Of a DNA stretch of 64,000 nucleotides, positions 32,321-44,239 are shown piece after piece; positions within the stretch are counted from its first letter, which is position 1, and each line of letters begins with the position of its first letter. A program made the position numbers and the translations under genes. The notes under the pieces are model-generated. The model was not told the origin of the DNA and did not search any database. It saw only the letters and a list, made by a program, of their open reading frames with translations. Origin of the DNA: Ascochyta rabiei (lineage: Eukaryota > Ascomycota > Dothideomycetes > Pleosporales > Didymellaceae); the NCBI RefSeq assembly GCF_004011695.2, contig NC_082412.1:930001-994000 (forward strand), written 5' to 3'.

Positions 32321-33968
32321 ATGTCCGATCTTAACAAAAAACAACCTGATGCGCCTAATCGCAAAGATGACGTGTCCGTGGACATAGAGCGTCGAGGCTT
32401 AGGAGATCTGCCAAACTGTCTACAAGCTCTCAGCTCTGACGAGTACATCAAAATTGGTCGAAAGGCAACCCTGAAGATGGATCTCATCCTCTTGCCGTGC
32501 CTTATGGCCATGTACATTCTGTATGTGGAACAATCTGGGCGCCGGTTGACCCATGCATATTAACAGTTGATTAGCAACTACCTCGACCGGAACAACATTG
32601 CGTCGGCAAAACTGGCGAACATCATGGAGGATCTTGGTCTTTCTAATACAGAGTACCAGACATGTGTCTCTATTCTCTTCGTAGGCTACAGTATGGGCGT
32701 TCACTTCACACTTGTTGTCCAAGACCACTAATTGTTCTTTCCAGTTATATTCCAAATCCCATCCAACATGGCTCTTGGCAAGATCAAATGGCCGGGTGTG
32801 TACATCTGCAGTGCCATGGCTGTCTGGGGCATCATCTCGGCTGCACAGACTGGAGTCCAAAGTTTTGCTGGTCTAGCTGTTTGCCGTTTCTTCATCGGCC
32901 TGGTGGAGGCGGTCTTCTTCCCCGGAGCGTTGTTCTACTTGTCCTTGTTTTACAATCGCAAACAATACGCCCTACGTGCAGCGCTATTCTACTCTGGGTC
33001 ACAACTTGGGAATGCTTTCGGTGGTTTGCTCGCAATCGCGCTACTGAAGCTGGATGGCAAATATGGCCTTGAAGGATGGCGCTGGGTAAGAACGTCCCCA
33101 GACTGCAGGATCGTACCATACTGATTGGCTTCTCAAGCTTTTTCTTGTCGAGGGTGTAGTCACAATTGGACTGGCCATCGCATTCGCCTTCGTCTTGCCG
33201 AACAGCCCGTCCGACATGAAGAGTCTGACGGAGACCGAACTTGCGTGGGTTCGTTGGAACTATGAAAGCGACCAGGGCCAACAAGACAATCGATCCGAAA
33301 TCACTGCCTTGCAAGGGCTGAATCTTGCAGCGAAGGACCCCAAGACGTGGCTATTCCTCGCAACAGTTTACTGTCTCTTCATCTCAGCGGGGGTTACCAA
33401 TTTCTTTCCGCCGGTTGTCGCGACCTTGGGCTACGATCGGACCACCACGTTGGCCCTTACAGCACCGCCGTTCGTTTTGTGTTGTGTGGTCATGCTGATT
33501 GTAGGCTTCCACTCCGATCGCGTTGGCGAACGTTACTACCACATCGTCTTGCCGCTGGGCGTGACCCTCATCGCCAATGTCATCGCGGTCTCAACGCTGA
33601 GTACAGCCGGCCGGTACATTGCCATGATGTTGATGCCGCCATCTTTCTATGCAGCCTTTACTGTCCTTCTTTCTTGGATCACGGGGACTTTGAACCAACC
33701 TGTTGCCAAACGTGCGTCCGCCATCGCACTCATCATTTCAGTCTGCAATACTACAAACGTCTGGACGCCATATCTGTACAACAACGCGCCTCGTTACTTT
33801 GTAGCGTTCACTGTCAATCTAGTTGCCTCCGCTGCTGCCATTCTCGTCGCTACGATAACGCGGTTGTACCTGAGCAAGCAAAACCAAAAGCTCGACCGAG
33901 GAAAGCCTACGGGCAGAAGTGGTCCGACAGAAGCACAAATTGCAAGTGGCTATCGATATCAGTTGTAG
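32321..33968 (+). CDS. MFS transporter, allantoate permease/anion:cation symporter family
   Basis: Plasma-membrane carrier of the Dal5/Tna1 type, moving small organic anions such as allantoate, nicotinate, pantothenate or a vitamin precursor; the substrate cannot be read from the sequence. Four exons (32321-32520, 32575-32690, 32745-33085, 33138-33968) with introns of 54, 54 and 52 bases give 495 residues, the usual length. The motif NYLDRNNIASAK after TM1 is formed across intron 1 and is a hallmark of the family. TM2 and the following loop (ILFVGYIIFQIPSN, MALGKIKWPG) are formed across intron 2, and RFFIGLVEAVFFPGALFYLS is the TM4/TM5 region. The second six-helix half starts near PKTWLFLATVYCLFISAGVT, with FHSDRVGERYYHI as the mid-loop A-type motif. 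No regulator lies next to it. Confidence 0.9.
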
Positions 33969-34468
33969 ATTTAACTCAAGACCCTGGAAGAAGTATGCCT
34001 TACGCTACCGCAAGTTTCATCTCATCCGAAGGGGGCTGTATTACACATTGTACGTCATCAATATCGGAGTATGCAAATTCAAGAATTAGTCTCAATCATC
34101 AAGAAAACGACAAAGGATGTTCACCTTTTCGTCGTTCAGACTGTCGCTTTTCAGAGTCAGTGCTTTCAGCCGGTGGGAGCGACAGGTTTACCCTGAAACA
34201 AGCTTCCAAATTGCTACACTCTAATTTAACGATCAAGTACCGACATCCATACAGAATGGGTGCGCAGTTGTGTCGCCGCATGCGCAAATCGCCATATCGG
34301 CTTCAGTGGCCGCAATATGTCATTTGACAAGGTGTCACATCGTAATGAATGCTACACAACACACACGACCTCGCCGGCTTACTCGAACATAAAGAGCAAA
34401 CCAACCCGGCCTGGACAGTAACTCACTATCTTCTGCAAAACAGCAGCAGCTTTGCTAGTCAGAGAACA
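33969..34468. other. Intergenic region
   Basis: 500 bases between two plus-strand genes. No coding sequence is recognised; promoter of the lactonase-like gene. Confidence 0.55.
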
Positions 34469-35686
34469 ATGTTGTCCTCGAATTCTTTGCTTGCCGCGCT
34501 CTTCAGCGGTGGCACAAGCGCAGCCACTCTCTACGTATCGCACTACTCTGGCACAATCAACACTCTGAACTTCAACAGCAACACATTGAAATTGAGTAGC
34601 TCAACTGCTACCGGCAATGGATTACCTAGCTGGCTGACATACGATGACGCAGGCAAAGCGCTGTACATTGCAGACGAGACTTTCTACGGCGCATCGTCTG
34701 GAAACCTGGCTTCATTTTCCGTCGATGGAAATGGTGCTCTCAATGCCACTGGAAAAGGACCCACTGCACTAGGTGTCGTAGCAACAAGTCTGTATGGCGG
34801 TACAGACGGGCGATCCTTTATCGCAAACGCACACTAGTAAGCTTATGGCGCATTCACATCAAGACACGTGATGTGGCCTATACTAATCGCACGAAGTCAA
34901 ACATCTCAAATCTCCACGTTCAAACTCCCACTCACCGGCGCCCAGCCCCTGCAAACACTCAAATACACGATGAGCGGCCCAGGCAGAATCCCCAGCCGCC
35001 AAGATGCACCGCATCCCCACCACGTCTTCCCAGACCCAACAGGCGACTACCTCCTGGTGCCAGACCTCGGCGCTGATCTGATACGCATTAACCGCATCGA
35101 ACGCAGTACAGGCAAGCTGACTGAATGCGGCACTGGCAAGCCGCCCCCCGGTACAGGACCTCGCCACGGCGCATTCTGGGGGACAGGCGCAAATACGACG
35201 CTCTTCCTTGCGAACGAATTGAGTAACTCGTTGAGCGGATGGCGCGTCACGTACCCGTCGAGCTCGAGCGGGTGCATGACACTGACGCTGAAGGACACTC
35301 TGACGCCGTATCAAGGCAACGCGTCGGCGCCCTATGGAACGAAGGTCGGCGAGGTGCATGTCAAAGGCAACTTTGTGTACATTTCAAACAGGAACGATAA
35401 GAAGTTCAGCTCGAATGACTCAATCACGCAGTATACTGTGTCTGCTAGCGGGGGGATTAGCTGGGTGGATAATACGAGCAGTTATGGCACGTATCCGCGC
35501 ACGTTTGACATCAACCGGGCTGGGGACTTTGCTGCTGTTGGCGATCAGACGACGAGCAATGTGGCGATTGTGGTGAGAGATGTGGTGACAGGCAAGTTAG
35601 GGAGCATGGTTGCTAGTATGAGGATTGGAAATTCGGGGACGCCGGAGAACGAGGATGGGTTGAGTGCTGTTGTGTGGGCTCAGTAG
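34469..35686 (+). CDS. Secreted lactonase-like seven-bladed beta-propeller protein
   Basis: Exons 34469-34836 and 34897-35686 join in phase 2 over a 60-base intron with a good branch-point-like ACTAAT 13 bases before the acceptor; the product is 385 residues. Residues 1-19 (MLSSNSLLAALFSGGTSAA) look like a signal peptide, so it is probably exported. The rest matches the 6-phosphogluconolactonase/muconate-cyclase-like lactonase family: LPSWLTYDDAGKALYIADE, the diagnostic QDAPHPHHVFPDPTGDYLLV with its His-Pro-His, PGTGPRHGAFW, NELSNSLSGW, and YPRTFDINRAGDFAAVGDQT. Family members include intracellular 6-phosphogluconolactonase and carboxymuconate cyclase; the secreted fungal ones are mostly uncharacterised. 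An upstream in-frame extension would bury the signal peptide and is unlikely. Confidence 0.87.
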
Positions 35687-36878
35687 CTGTGTCGTGGACC
35701 ATGGTTTCAGTGACGGAGAGTTCCCAGGATAAATAGCTTCCAAGAAAACTAACCACCTAATTTTTGGAGGCATCCAAGGTCGCGCTCTGAGCGTGTTGTA
35801 AGCTAAAAGAAACCAGCAAGAGACTACAGTTTATCTGGGACTTTAGCCTAACAACTAGAGAGCGTCAAAGAATTCCGGCCTTCCCCAAGACTAGATGTGA
35901 ACGTCTGTTCATCCTAATTTACCAGGACTCTTTGCTGCACGACACGCGCCAGTGCACAAGTTTGAATGTCAGTCCTCTTTGATCAGGCAACGCACGTTGC
36001 GATTAGAATACGCCAAGGACAGTGTTTGACGCAGTGACACACACTTGATTACGATCATCCTAAATTGTGACTATGGTGTTTTAAGGTATGCTCCCATACA
36101 ACACTCCATGGTTCTGTGTAGTTTGGTTCAATTGAACAACATGACTCGGTACTGCACAAGCTCAGAGGCTTGCGTGGGAGCGAATTCTCGCCATGAACTG
36201 GACTTGGTGTGCTCACTCTGTAGGATCGTCCTGTTTGATGCATAGAGCATCAATCGAGAATACCAGCGGCTCATTCTCTGGTGTTAAGTGCGCAAGTGCA
36301 ACTTCAAGGCTTCTCGTGACTTAAAAACGAGCATCGCCGACAAGGATGGGAACTTTTCGATTAGTGTCAGCCCAGGTGTAGGATAACGCGGTAAAGTCAG
36401 GCGGCTAGTCTAGGGAGACGTGAGAGATTGTACAATACAATGCACGCGGATCACAGGGCCAGAGGCGCCAGCGTTTAAGTGTGCGCTTAAGCAGCAGATA
36501 TATGAGTCGAATTATTCTGTTGGGGATCAGCGCTTAATAAAAGAACAACGAAATTTTGAATCAGCGGGTTAAAATGGTTAGGAGGCGGCAAAATGGGTGA
36601 GGGTGTCGACAAACCAGCCAAGCCGCAGAATGTGCTCCGCTCTTCAGCCAGCTTCGAAAGCACACCTTTGCAGCGTCACGGGCTCAATCATATAAAACGC
36701 AGACCCTAGCTTTGACCAAAACCTCACCAACAGAAGCGGACGAGTGGGTTGTATAGTGTTGTTGAGAGGCACGTAGGGAAGTTCTGTCATATCACGTGAC
36801 CACACGTGATCCAGCCACAACCGAAGCGACCCTCCGGCGCTTCTGGATCTTCCATGCCACCGCTCGCGACGTATTACA
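35687..36878. other. Intergenic region
   Basis: About 1.2 kb with short frames only. GC content declines compared with the genes to the left. It includes the promoter of the FPGS-like gene; a TATAAAA at about 36691 is about 190 bases upstream of its start. Confidence 0.5.
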
Positions 36879-38544
36879 ATGAACAAAGTCATGCAGTCAC
36901 GAATTTTTGATAGAAGCTATAAGGTGCGTGACGGTCAGTCGCGTACTGTTTAATTCTCTAACAAAACTCAGAGCGCTATCAACATCCTCCAAAGTCGACG
37001 CCGTCCAGAGAGACCTAGTGTAGAACCGGGAAGCAGTTTATCGGGCTTAAGCCGTATTCCTGATGCGACAGGAAAGCCAGATCTCAAGGGCAGCCCAAGC
37101 ATAGTTGGAATGAAACAATGGCTCCACCAAATTGGTTACTCTGTATGTGTGCAGAAGCAGCCTCTCGGACTCTACTGATGAAGAAAAGACTACGGACGTT
37201 GATAGCCTTAACATCATTCACGTTGCAGGAACAAAAGGGAAAGGGAGCACATGTGCATTCCTTGAATCTTTTCTTAGAGTGTCTGGAAAAAGAAGCGGAT
37301 TCCCACGGAAGACCGGGCTTTACACTTCGCCACACCTGATCTACCCCGAAGAGAGGATTCGCATCGATTTCCGACCAATCGCAAGACACCTTTTCGCAAA
37401 ATACTTCTTCGAGGTATGGGAGGCTTTAACAGATAATAGCAACAGTTCAACAACTCTGCCTCGGTATCTCCAGCTCATTGCTCTTGTATCGATCCATGCG
37501 TTCATCAAAGAAGGTGTAGAAGCGGCCATCTTCGAAACCCATCATGGTGGAGAATATGACGCTACCAACATGATCGAGCATCCTGTCGCAACTGTCATCA
37601 CCACACTCGGGATGGATCATGTTAAGCAACTAGGTCCCACGATTGAGAATATTGCCTGGCATAAAGCAGGGATTTTCAAGAGCGGGTCCCGTGCATTCTC
37701 GTCTCCGCAAAAGGCCTCTGCTGCTGAAATCCTTCGGAGCCGCGCTTACGAAAAGGGTATAGATGTCCAGTTTGTCGATAATGACCCTTCCCTTCCAGCA
37801 AACGTACTTCAGTTGAAACCAGATGTTCAACGAACGAATTGTTCTGTAGCACTTGCTGCTGTTCATCATTTCCTTCAAGAGAAGAGCGTCAAAGGTGCTA
37901 CCCCTTTATCGTCCTCAGATATAGTGCAGGGTATAAGTCAATTCTCCTGGCCAGGACGGTTTCAGATAGTTCATGAAGGAGCATTCAACTGGTTTTTGGA
38001 TGGTGCACATAATGAGATGAGCGTTAACAAGGCCGCAGAATGGTTCATCGAGAGCTCACAGGAGCAGAGGTACTTCGCCAAGTCACATGCTGCAGCCATC
38101 TGTTGACTCTTATAGTGCTCCTCTTGTACGAATCTTGATTTTCAGTCAAGTCTCGGAGCAAAGAGACGCGACAACCGTGCTCGAACAATTGGCCAACGAC
38201 CTTAGCGCTGCTCACATTCATCATGTCATATTCACTATTTACGATCCAAAACAGGACTTTGAGTCTGCAACAAGTAAGTGCAGAATTTGTACGATCGATT
38301 TGTCCGCTGAATGCATCTAGCTGTGGAGGCCAAACAAGATGATACGTCGCACGTGGCTTTTGGAGAAATATGGAAACGGTTCCATAAGGGGTCGCGTATC
38401 CTTTATGAACCGAATATCCAGAAAGCACTGGATTCCGCACGGAAGTTAGGGATGGAAGCAGGAGGTATGCATACACTTGTCACTGGAAGTCAACATCTCG
38501 TCGGTGGCGTACTCTACTCGTTGAACAAACATATGGCTAAATAG
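36879..38544 (+). CDS. Folylpolyglutamate synthase-like protein
   Basis: FPGS adds glutamates to folates using ATP. Five exons (36879-36923, 36972-37142, 37189-38069, 38116-38273, 38321-38544) with four 46-48-base introns give 492 residues, the usual length. Visible are the ATP loop HVAGTKGKGSTCAF, TSPHLIYPEERIRI, FAKYFFEVWEALT, the GGEYDATN motif, the carbamylated-Lys region AWHKAGIFKSG, the C-lobe FLDGAHNEMS and the closing LVTGSQHLVGGVLYSL. In front of GGEYDATN the usual Gly-Val pair is His-His, and overall divergence suggests a paralogue rather than the housekeeping enzyme. GC content is lower than in genes to the left, and the repeat block starts 600 bases downstream. Without splicing the frame breaks three times, so automated pipelines may call it broken; each break is repaired by a conventional intron. 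Introns 2 and 3 are the least certain. Confidence 0.8.
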
Positions 38545-39685
38545 GGATCTGGCCGATCTCCATTTCCTCATTTAACATGGTTCGAACGGGAATTCAACGA
38601 TCGTGCTACCAATAAACTGTTCGATGCTGGCTTTTCGCTTCAGAAATGTTGGATTCATGTCAGATCAGCCATACTGCTGCTCCTCAGCTATATTTTCAAT
38701 CATTCAATACTACTAACAGAAGTGGTCCATTAGGGGTGCAAGAGATTGCTTGTATTTCTAATGTTGTCGCAGAACTGTTGATTCAGACGGTTCTTTCAAG
38801 GAGAACTGCCCTGACAGTGCTGACGAACTGGATGTGGCTTCCTTCTTCATGTCGCCTTCACAATGTTACCAGAGTCCCACTGCGGCTAATAGAAACGCAA
38901 CGCTAGTTTTATATCTTGTCTAAACAACCATACACACTGTACTGTAGAGTATGGTCCTGTAGGAGGGGTACATGCTTAGTACCAACAACAGACATGTTAC
39001 AAATGCAATATGTGCAGAGCTAAACCCTTGCTTAATTGTTAAGAGCCTCTACACGAAGTAGGCCTAGTATTGCCATTATTATTGCCTGGAGACATTATCT
39101 TCTAGTTCAACTGTAACTAAGGTATAGATAATTAGATAATTGTAAAATTAGACTGTAAAGCTAAAATCAGGTTAGAGAGGTACCTGAAATTAATTAAGTT
39201 GTCTGATTATTGTTGCATGTGACAGCTGTGATGCTGTAAGCACGTTAATCTCGCCTGGCTCTGCATTCTGCAGGTTGTCAGGACACAGCTCTGCCCACTG
39301 TGCCAAGCATCCAAAAGGTAACAATGCTCACTCAGATAGTGAGCCTGTGGCCAGAACAATACTTATTTGCCATACCAGGTCAGAGGTGGACGCCACTGCC
39401 ACATGCCCGAGGCTGAGTCATTGCCAGAGCCTGACACAGGTCTGGTCGGCTAATACCTGCAACCCCTTGTCACTAATATAGACCTTACAACACTTAAACA
39501 GGAGCACTAACTCCCTTACAGATAGTTTTAAAACACTATACAGTACTATACACATTACAGACTTAGATGAAGTAGACACCCCTATCCGATTATTAACGTG
39601 CCCTCACGACTCCTGCTGCGTCACCCTAGCAGGCACCGGCAGGTGCTAACCACGCCAAAATCGACTAAAACGCACCTACCGCACT
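38545..39685. other. Transition from gene arm to repeat block
   Basis: Just over 1 kb in which composition falls from gene-like to TA-rich at about 38,950-39,230. A frame at 39275-39481 contains CRLSGHSSAHC, which resembles half of a retroelement CCHC zinc knuckle (C-x4-H-x4-C); this is a weak hint of a gag remnant. An inverted pair ATCCGATT (39584) and AATCGGAT (39693) lies at the right end. No gene is supported. Confidence 0.45.
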
Positions 39686-40130
39686 CTATAGAAATCGGAT
39701 AAATCGTGTGAAGTAGAAAGGCCCTAAGTCTATAAAAGGCAGTGTAAACAGTCTCTGGGCCCCAGTTTTGATGTTCGGCATAGAGTGGGGCGGCAGAAAG
39801 AGCTGAGATAGGTAGCCTTGCTGTAGCGAATTAGTCACCCTCATCGCTTCCCAGAGTAGCCTAAAACAGGCCATTTTCACCAAAGTAGGCGGGACCTGAA
39901 GTTCTAGCATACAATCAAATAATTGTGCAGGCCGGTTCGTGAGTAGTCTATGACGCCTGTCGCCCCGTCACCCCCTCGTATTTCCGCTTGATCGTCCCTC
40001 TGTACCCTTTCAAGCCTCGCTGTTATTTCGGATACGGCCGTATTGAGTCTTTGCACCAATTCTTTAATTAAACTCAGACAAATCCCGGCACTCTAGTACA
40101 GTCTCTCCCCATGAACGAATCGTTAGCGCG
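39686..40130 (-). pseudogene. Degenerate coding-like remnant with coiled-coil segment
   Basis: Read on the minus strand, about 40,075-39,915 stays open with a heptad-like segment (LIKELVQRLNTAVSEITARL), then after a frame change a further 74 codons are open from 39,910 to 39,686 (starting MLELQVPP). GC content is higher than in the flanking repeats. I do not recognise the family. It could be part of a transposon or an old broken gene. Confidence 0.25.
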
Positions 40131-40140
40131 TGTGATAGCA

Positions 40141-40154
40141 GGGGGGGGGGGGGG
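40141..40154. repeat. G14 homopolymer
   Basis: Uninterrupted run of 14 G directly before the AT-rich repeat block. Confidence 0.9.
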
Positions 40155-40261
40155 TGTCAGGGGTAGGGAGCCAATGGCGGAACTCACACTAATGTGATTG
40201 AAATTATAACTCTGGACGTGCTCTAAGAGACGTTAGGGGTAGGATATGGGTGTTAGGGACC

Positions 40262-40620
40262 ATCTTTAGAGATTTTAGTTTGTGAATATTATAAACATTG
40301 ATTACTAAGCTAGTATTTAGTAGTCCTACCCTAAGCAGCTATTACAGCTTTACAACAAGCCCTTATTCTAGACATGTAGTGCTTATGTTTGCTATAGTAA
40401 TCCTATCCTATTCCTCTTAGATGTACTGCCTTAGAATAGCTAAGTCTGTTAGCCGCCTTACGTACACACGTTGCTTTAGGAGTTTCCACACTAGCTTAAT
40501 AGGATTTAGGTTGGGACTTTTAGCTAGGTAGTAAATCATCTCTATCCTAGCATTAGTAAGGGCTTCCTTCTAGATTACACAGGTGACAGCAGTAGCAGCT
40601 AGCTCTACTTTCTATGTACT
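40262..40620 (-). mobile_element. Tc1/mariner-type transposase fragment (C-terminal)
   Basis: On the minus strand the frame reads through SPNLNPIKLVWKLLKQRVY, which matches the third catalytic region of Tc1-family transposases (consensus SPDLNPIE with W and LK), preceded by a region resembling the Tc1 segment IEMIYWPAKS. Downstream comes a fragment of the EEWDRIT motif with a stop replacing the Trp. Several in-frame stops are present; the usual Asp before LNPI is Asn here. No terminal repeats are seen. The element is dead and truncated by the gypsy to its right. Confidence 0.7.
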
Positions 40621-40648
40621 TTGTAACTAAGGGGTAATCTGCTATAAA

Positions 40649-41047
40649 TGTAACGCACCAGTCACCCAAAGCCTTGTCCAATTCCTCTCCAACTTATTAC
40701 CGACTCGGTGCCGTTACATCCGTGTCCACCCCACACCCTAGGCCAGCACTCTAATTCTTCCTAACTCTTACGAGGTATAAAAGGCACAAGGTTAACAGGC
40801 ATAGAGAGCTAGTTTTTAAGTATTCTTTTATATAAGACTTATAGGAATAGAATAATTCTTTATATAAACTATCCTAGTGCTCCTATATACCTTATAGCAG
40901 ATAGCTATATCTATTAGAGACTTCTATTATCCTATATTATTATATTATACTTAAAAACTTATCCTAGCTAGTAATAGCCTCTAAATAATATTACAAAGTT
41001 GTTTAGTTATTTTAAGTACCTCTAGATTTAGATCCCTTACAGTAACA
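40649..41047 (+). repeat. Candidate 5' LTR of gypsy-1
   Basis: Begins TGTAACGCACC and ends CAGTAACA, giving TG...CA ends with a short imperfect inverted repeat. Inside is a TATAAAAGG box at 40,777, as expected of an LTR promoter. It lies just upstream of gag-like sequence. The matching 3' LTR was not found in the window, so the limits are provisional. Confidence 0.4.
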
Positions 41048-44000
41048 AACTAAAACTAGGTCCTAATTATTGTTTAATACAACAGTTAGGATTCTAGAGA
41101 CCTTCTAGCAACTAAAGCCTTTAGGTTTAGAATTTCCTATAACTTACTGCTGTAGAATTACTTTTAGAAAAAGCTGCGTTAGATTGTACTAAGATAAATA
41201 CTTAGAAATTATTGAGAACCTACCTAAATTAGATTATTACTAATGTTAGATACTACTAATCCTAGTTTAAAGGAACCTATTAGAAGATCTACTAGGATTT
41301 AGGCAACTATACCTCCTAAAGGATTAGTTAATAAACTACTTACTAAAAGTAAATTAGATAAGGACTTAGATTAGGATAAGCTGCGTATAGAGATAGACTA
41401 ACTACAGTCTAAAATAGCTAGGCTTTAAGCACAAACCTCTCTATATAAAGATAATCCTATACCTACTACTAAGTCCCCCTAACTAACTTAGAGATTTAGT
41501 TCTCTAAGCTCTGTCTATACCCCTAGGCTTAGTAAACAAACTCTAACTATTAATAAATTAAGTAATAGTAAAGAACCTACCTTTAAATAGTAGTAAGCCT
41601 TAATTTATAACTAACTTTATATTAATTTAGATTACTATCCTAAAGAGAGAGCCTGTATAGCTCTAGTATAGGGATACACTTCTAGGCTTACTAAGGAATA
41701 CCTTAAGCCCTAATACTTATCTTATAACTTAGATTGTTTTTAGATTACTAAGGAAATAATTACACTTCTCTACTCTTATTTTATTACTAGAAATAAGGAA
41801 GCTAAAAGTTAGGCTGTGTTTAACTGCCTATAAATAGGAAAGGATAATACATTTCTAACTTTTAAAGCATAATTCCTAAGTTCTGCTATTTAGGGATAAG
41901 TACCTAAGTTAGAATAGTTTTACTACCTATAGACAAAGATTACTCTAGCCCTCTAAAGTTTAAATCTAGGATTTAAAAGATAATAGAATAACTTGTTTAA
42001 ACTTATAGTAGAGCACTTAACAGCGTATAATATAGAAAGAAAACAGAACCCTGTCTATGCCCTACCTAACACTATCCTAACTTAGAGCTAACCCTAAGTA
42101 GTTAATATTCAGCCTTGTTCTAATAACCTACTTCTAAACTAACCTACCTCTGGTATTTAGAAGCCTTTAATATCTACTCTACCTCTACCTAGGACTACCC
42201 CCTAAGCTACACCTGTAAGAGAGCTAACTCTAGGCAACTATTATAACTGTAGCAAGGTAGGTTATTTTATAAAAGATTACACTAGTCCTTAAATATAAGA
42301 AATCTAAGTAGATACTAAAGATTATATTAATGCTAAAGAAGACTTTAAAGAGGACTTAATACCTAAGGGAAACAGTTCTGCCTAAAAGGATAATCTTACC
42401 TAGGCCTAAACTAATATAACCTATCTAATCTCTTCTTATCTTATTTATTTAGTAGACCCTATTTTCTTATCTCTTCTATTCTATTAAACTAAGGGCTAGG
42501 CGTACAATTTAACTCCTTAGTTAACACTAGTGCTAGAGGATTTTTATTCCTAGACTCTAAAATTGCTTCTTAAGTCTCTTTAGCGCTTAGGACTCCTATC
42601 TTAAAGCTACCCTTTAAGATTACTGTTAAAGGATTCTAAGACTAAATTATAACCCTAGTAAACTAGTATATACAGCTACAGCTAACAATTAATAAGTATA
42701 AGATCTGTAACTGCCTCTTTGTTACTATTAACCTAGGATCTTAGGATTGTATTATTAGTATAAAATAGTTGAAATGTTTTAAGCTCTAGCTTAATACAGA
42801 ACAGACTTAGCTAATATAGCTAGTAAAGTATCCTTAGTTATATAACTATACCCCTCTTTTATTAATAACCCTTAACTACCTTACAACTTTAGCCTACGTC
42901 TTACAGGACATATAACGCAGGGATTACTTATAGAATATAGAGGATTATTATTAGAGCTAAAGCCTAAACTATTTTATCTATTAGATTAGAGGAAATTTAC
43001 AATTACTAAAATCTTAAACCTTAGCATTAGCCTAGACCTAAAAGGCTGCTAACTTGCTTCTTACCAAAGCTGCAAATATTATTATAACTTCTATAAACTC
43101 CTTTTACTTTTCTATAAAAATCTATAAAATAAATTCTTTACTACTAGTCTATATAAGATTAACTATTTTATTAATAACTATCTTAACCTAGACAATCTAG
43201 AAAACACCCACCTCCTAAGAGAGCAATTGCTAGAGAAATACGCCTAATATGCTAATATGTTTAGTAAAACAGAGTCTAAATCTATTCTAGAACACTGCCC
43301 TTATAACTACAAAATTATCTTAAAAGATTACTTACTAAATTCCTACTTGCCCTTGTATAAGCAAAATCTTAAAGAACTTAAGGCTACTGAAGAGTTTATA
43401 TAAGATTAACTTAAATACAGTTAGATTAAACACAGATAGAGCCCTTTTGCGTTGCTAATACTCTGTGTTTATAAGCTAAATAGGAGCCTGCATATTTACG
43501 TTAACTATTACAAACTTAACACTCTTACTAAGAAAGACTCCTATCTAATGCCGCGCATAGATAAGCTACTTACCTAACCTTTAAAAGCTAAGATCTTTAC
43601 TAAGTTTAACATCTAGAACGCCTTTAATAGAATTTATATAGACCCTGTGTTAGAAGAGTACACTAGACTTTATACCTATTACAGCAGTTATAAGTGTAAG
43701 GCTCTACTATTTAGATTATGTAATAGACTAGCTACGTACTAATAATACATAAATAATATTCTTATTAAATACCTTAATAACTTCTGTATTACGTACCTAG
43801 ATAACATCCTTATCTACTCTAAAGACCTAGCTACACATAAGCGCCACATTAAACTAGTATTAGAATATCTCTAATTAGCTGGATTACAACTAGACATTAA
43901 GAAAAGCAAGTTCTATGTTACTTGTACCAAATACCTAGGTTATATCCTAACTAATAAGGGAATTAAAGTAGATTCTAAGAAAGTACAAGCCCTAAGAAAT

Positions 44001-44065
44001 TAGACCCCTCCTACTACTATTACTAGTATAAAGTTGTTCTTAGGCTTTACTAGGTTCTATTAATA
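41048..44065 (+). mobile_element. Ty3/gypsy retrotransposon gypsy-1, gag-protease-RT part (degenerate)
   Basis: One plus-strand reading frame can be followed through many stop codons. A gag region lies at about 41,240-42,330, ending in a degenerate CCHC knuckle (NCSKVGYFIKD, with the His and final Cys replaced by Tyr). A protease-like segment (LVNTSARGFLFLDS) lies at about 42,520. The reverse transcriptase runs from about 43,370, with KDSYLMPRIDKLL, FTKFNIQNAFNRI, and the active-site box YLDNILIYSKD at about 43,794 (consensus YIDDILIYS, second Asp lost), then KSKFYVTCTKYLGYILT. The element breaks at FLGFTRFYQ where copia-1 is inserted and resumes at 49,181. Nearly all stops are TAA/TAG where Gln or Trp is expected. 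Confidence 0.8.
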
Positions 44066-44239
44066 TGTCAGATGGTATAATGAATGTGTGATGAGGTAAC
44101 TTGATGATATTAATGGTTGTTGTTATCTTTTTGTTCCCCTGCGTTCAGTGGGATTCAGGTTCTTCGCTAGTGTGCCAAGCCTATTGGTCCCTGCTCGATT
44201 GTACAGATCTAACCTTGCTAGAGCTTATTCTATCTAACA
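44066..44239 (-). repeat. LTR of copia-1 (left, 3' LTR)
   Basis: 174 bases beginning TGTCAGATGG and ending CTATCTAACA; aligns without gaps to 49,007-49,180. Differences are mainly C/T and G/A. Confidence 0.93.

Noticed and set aside
32060..32344. 94-codon minus-strand frame upstream of the MFS gene
   Set aside because: No domain or signal and it overlaps the transporter's own start region.
37132..38106. FPGS-like gene as a pseudogene broken by frameshifts
   Set aside because: Each break coincides with GT-AG signals and a 46-48-base intron that restores family motifs, so an intact spliced gene is the simpler reading.
39584..39700. Inverted pair ATCCGATT/AATCGGAT as a MITE
   Set aside because: Only 8 bases, no target duplication seen, and no second copy in the window.
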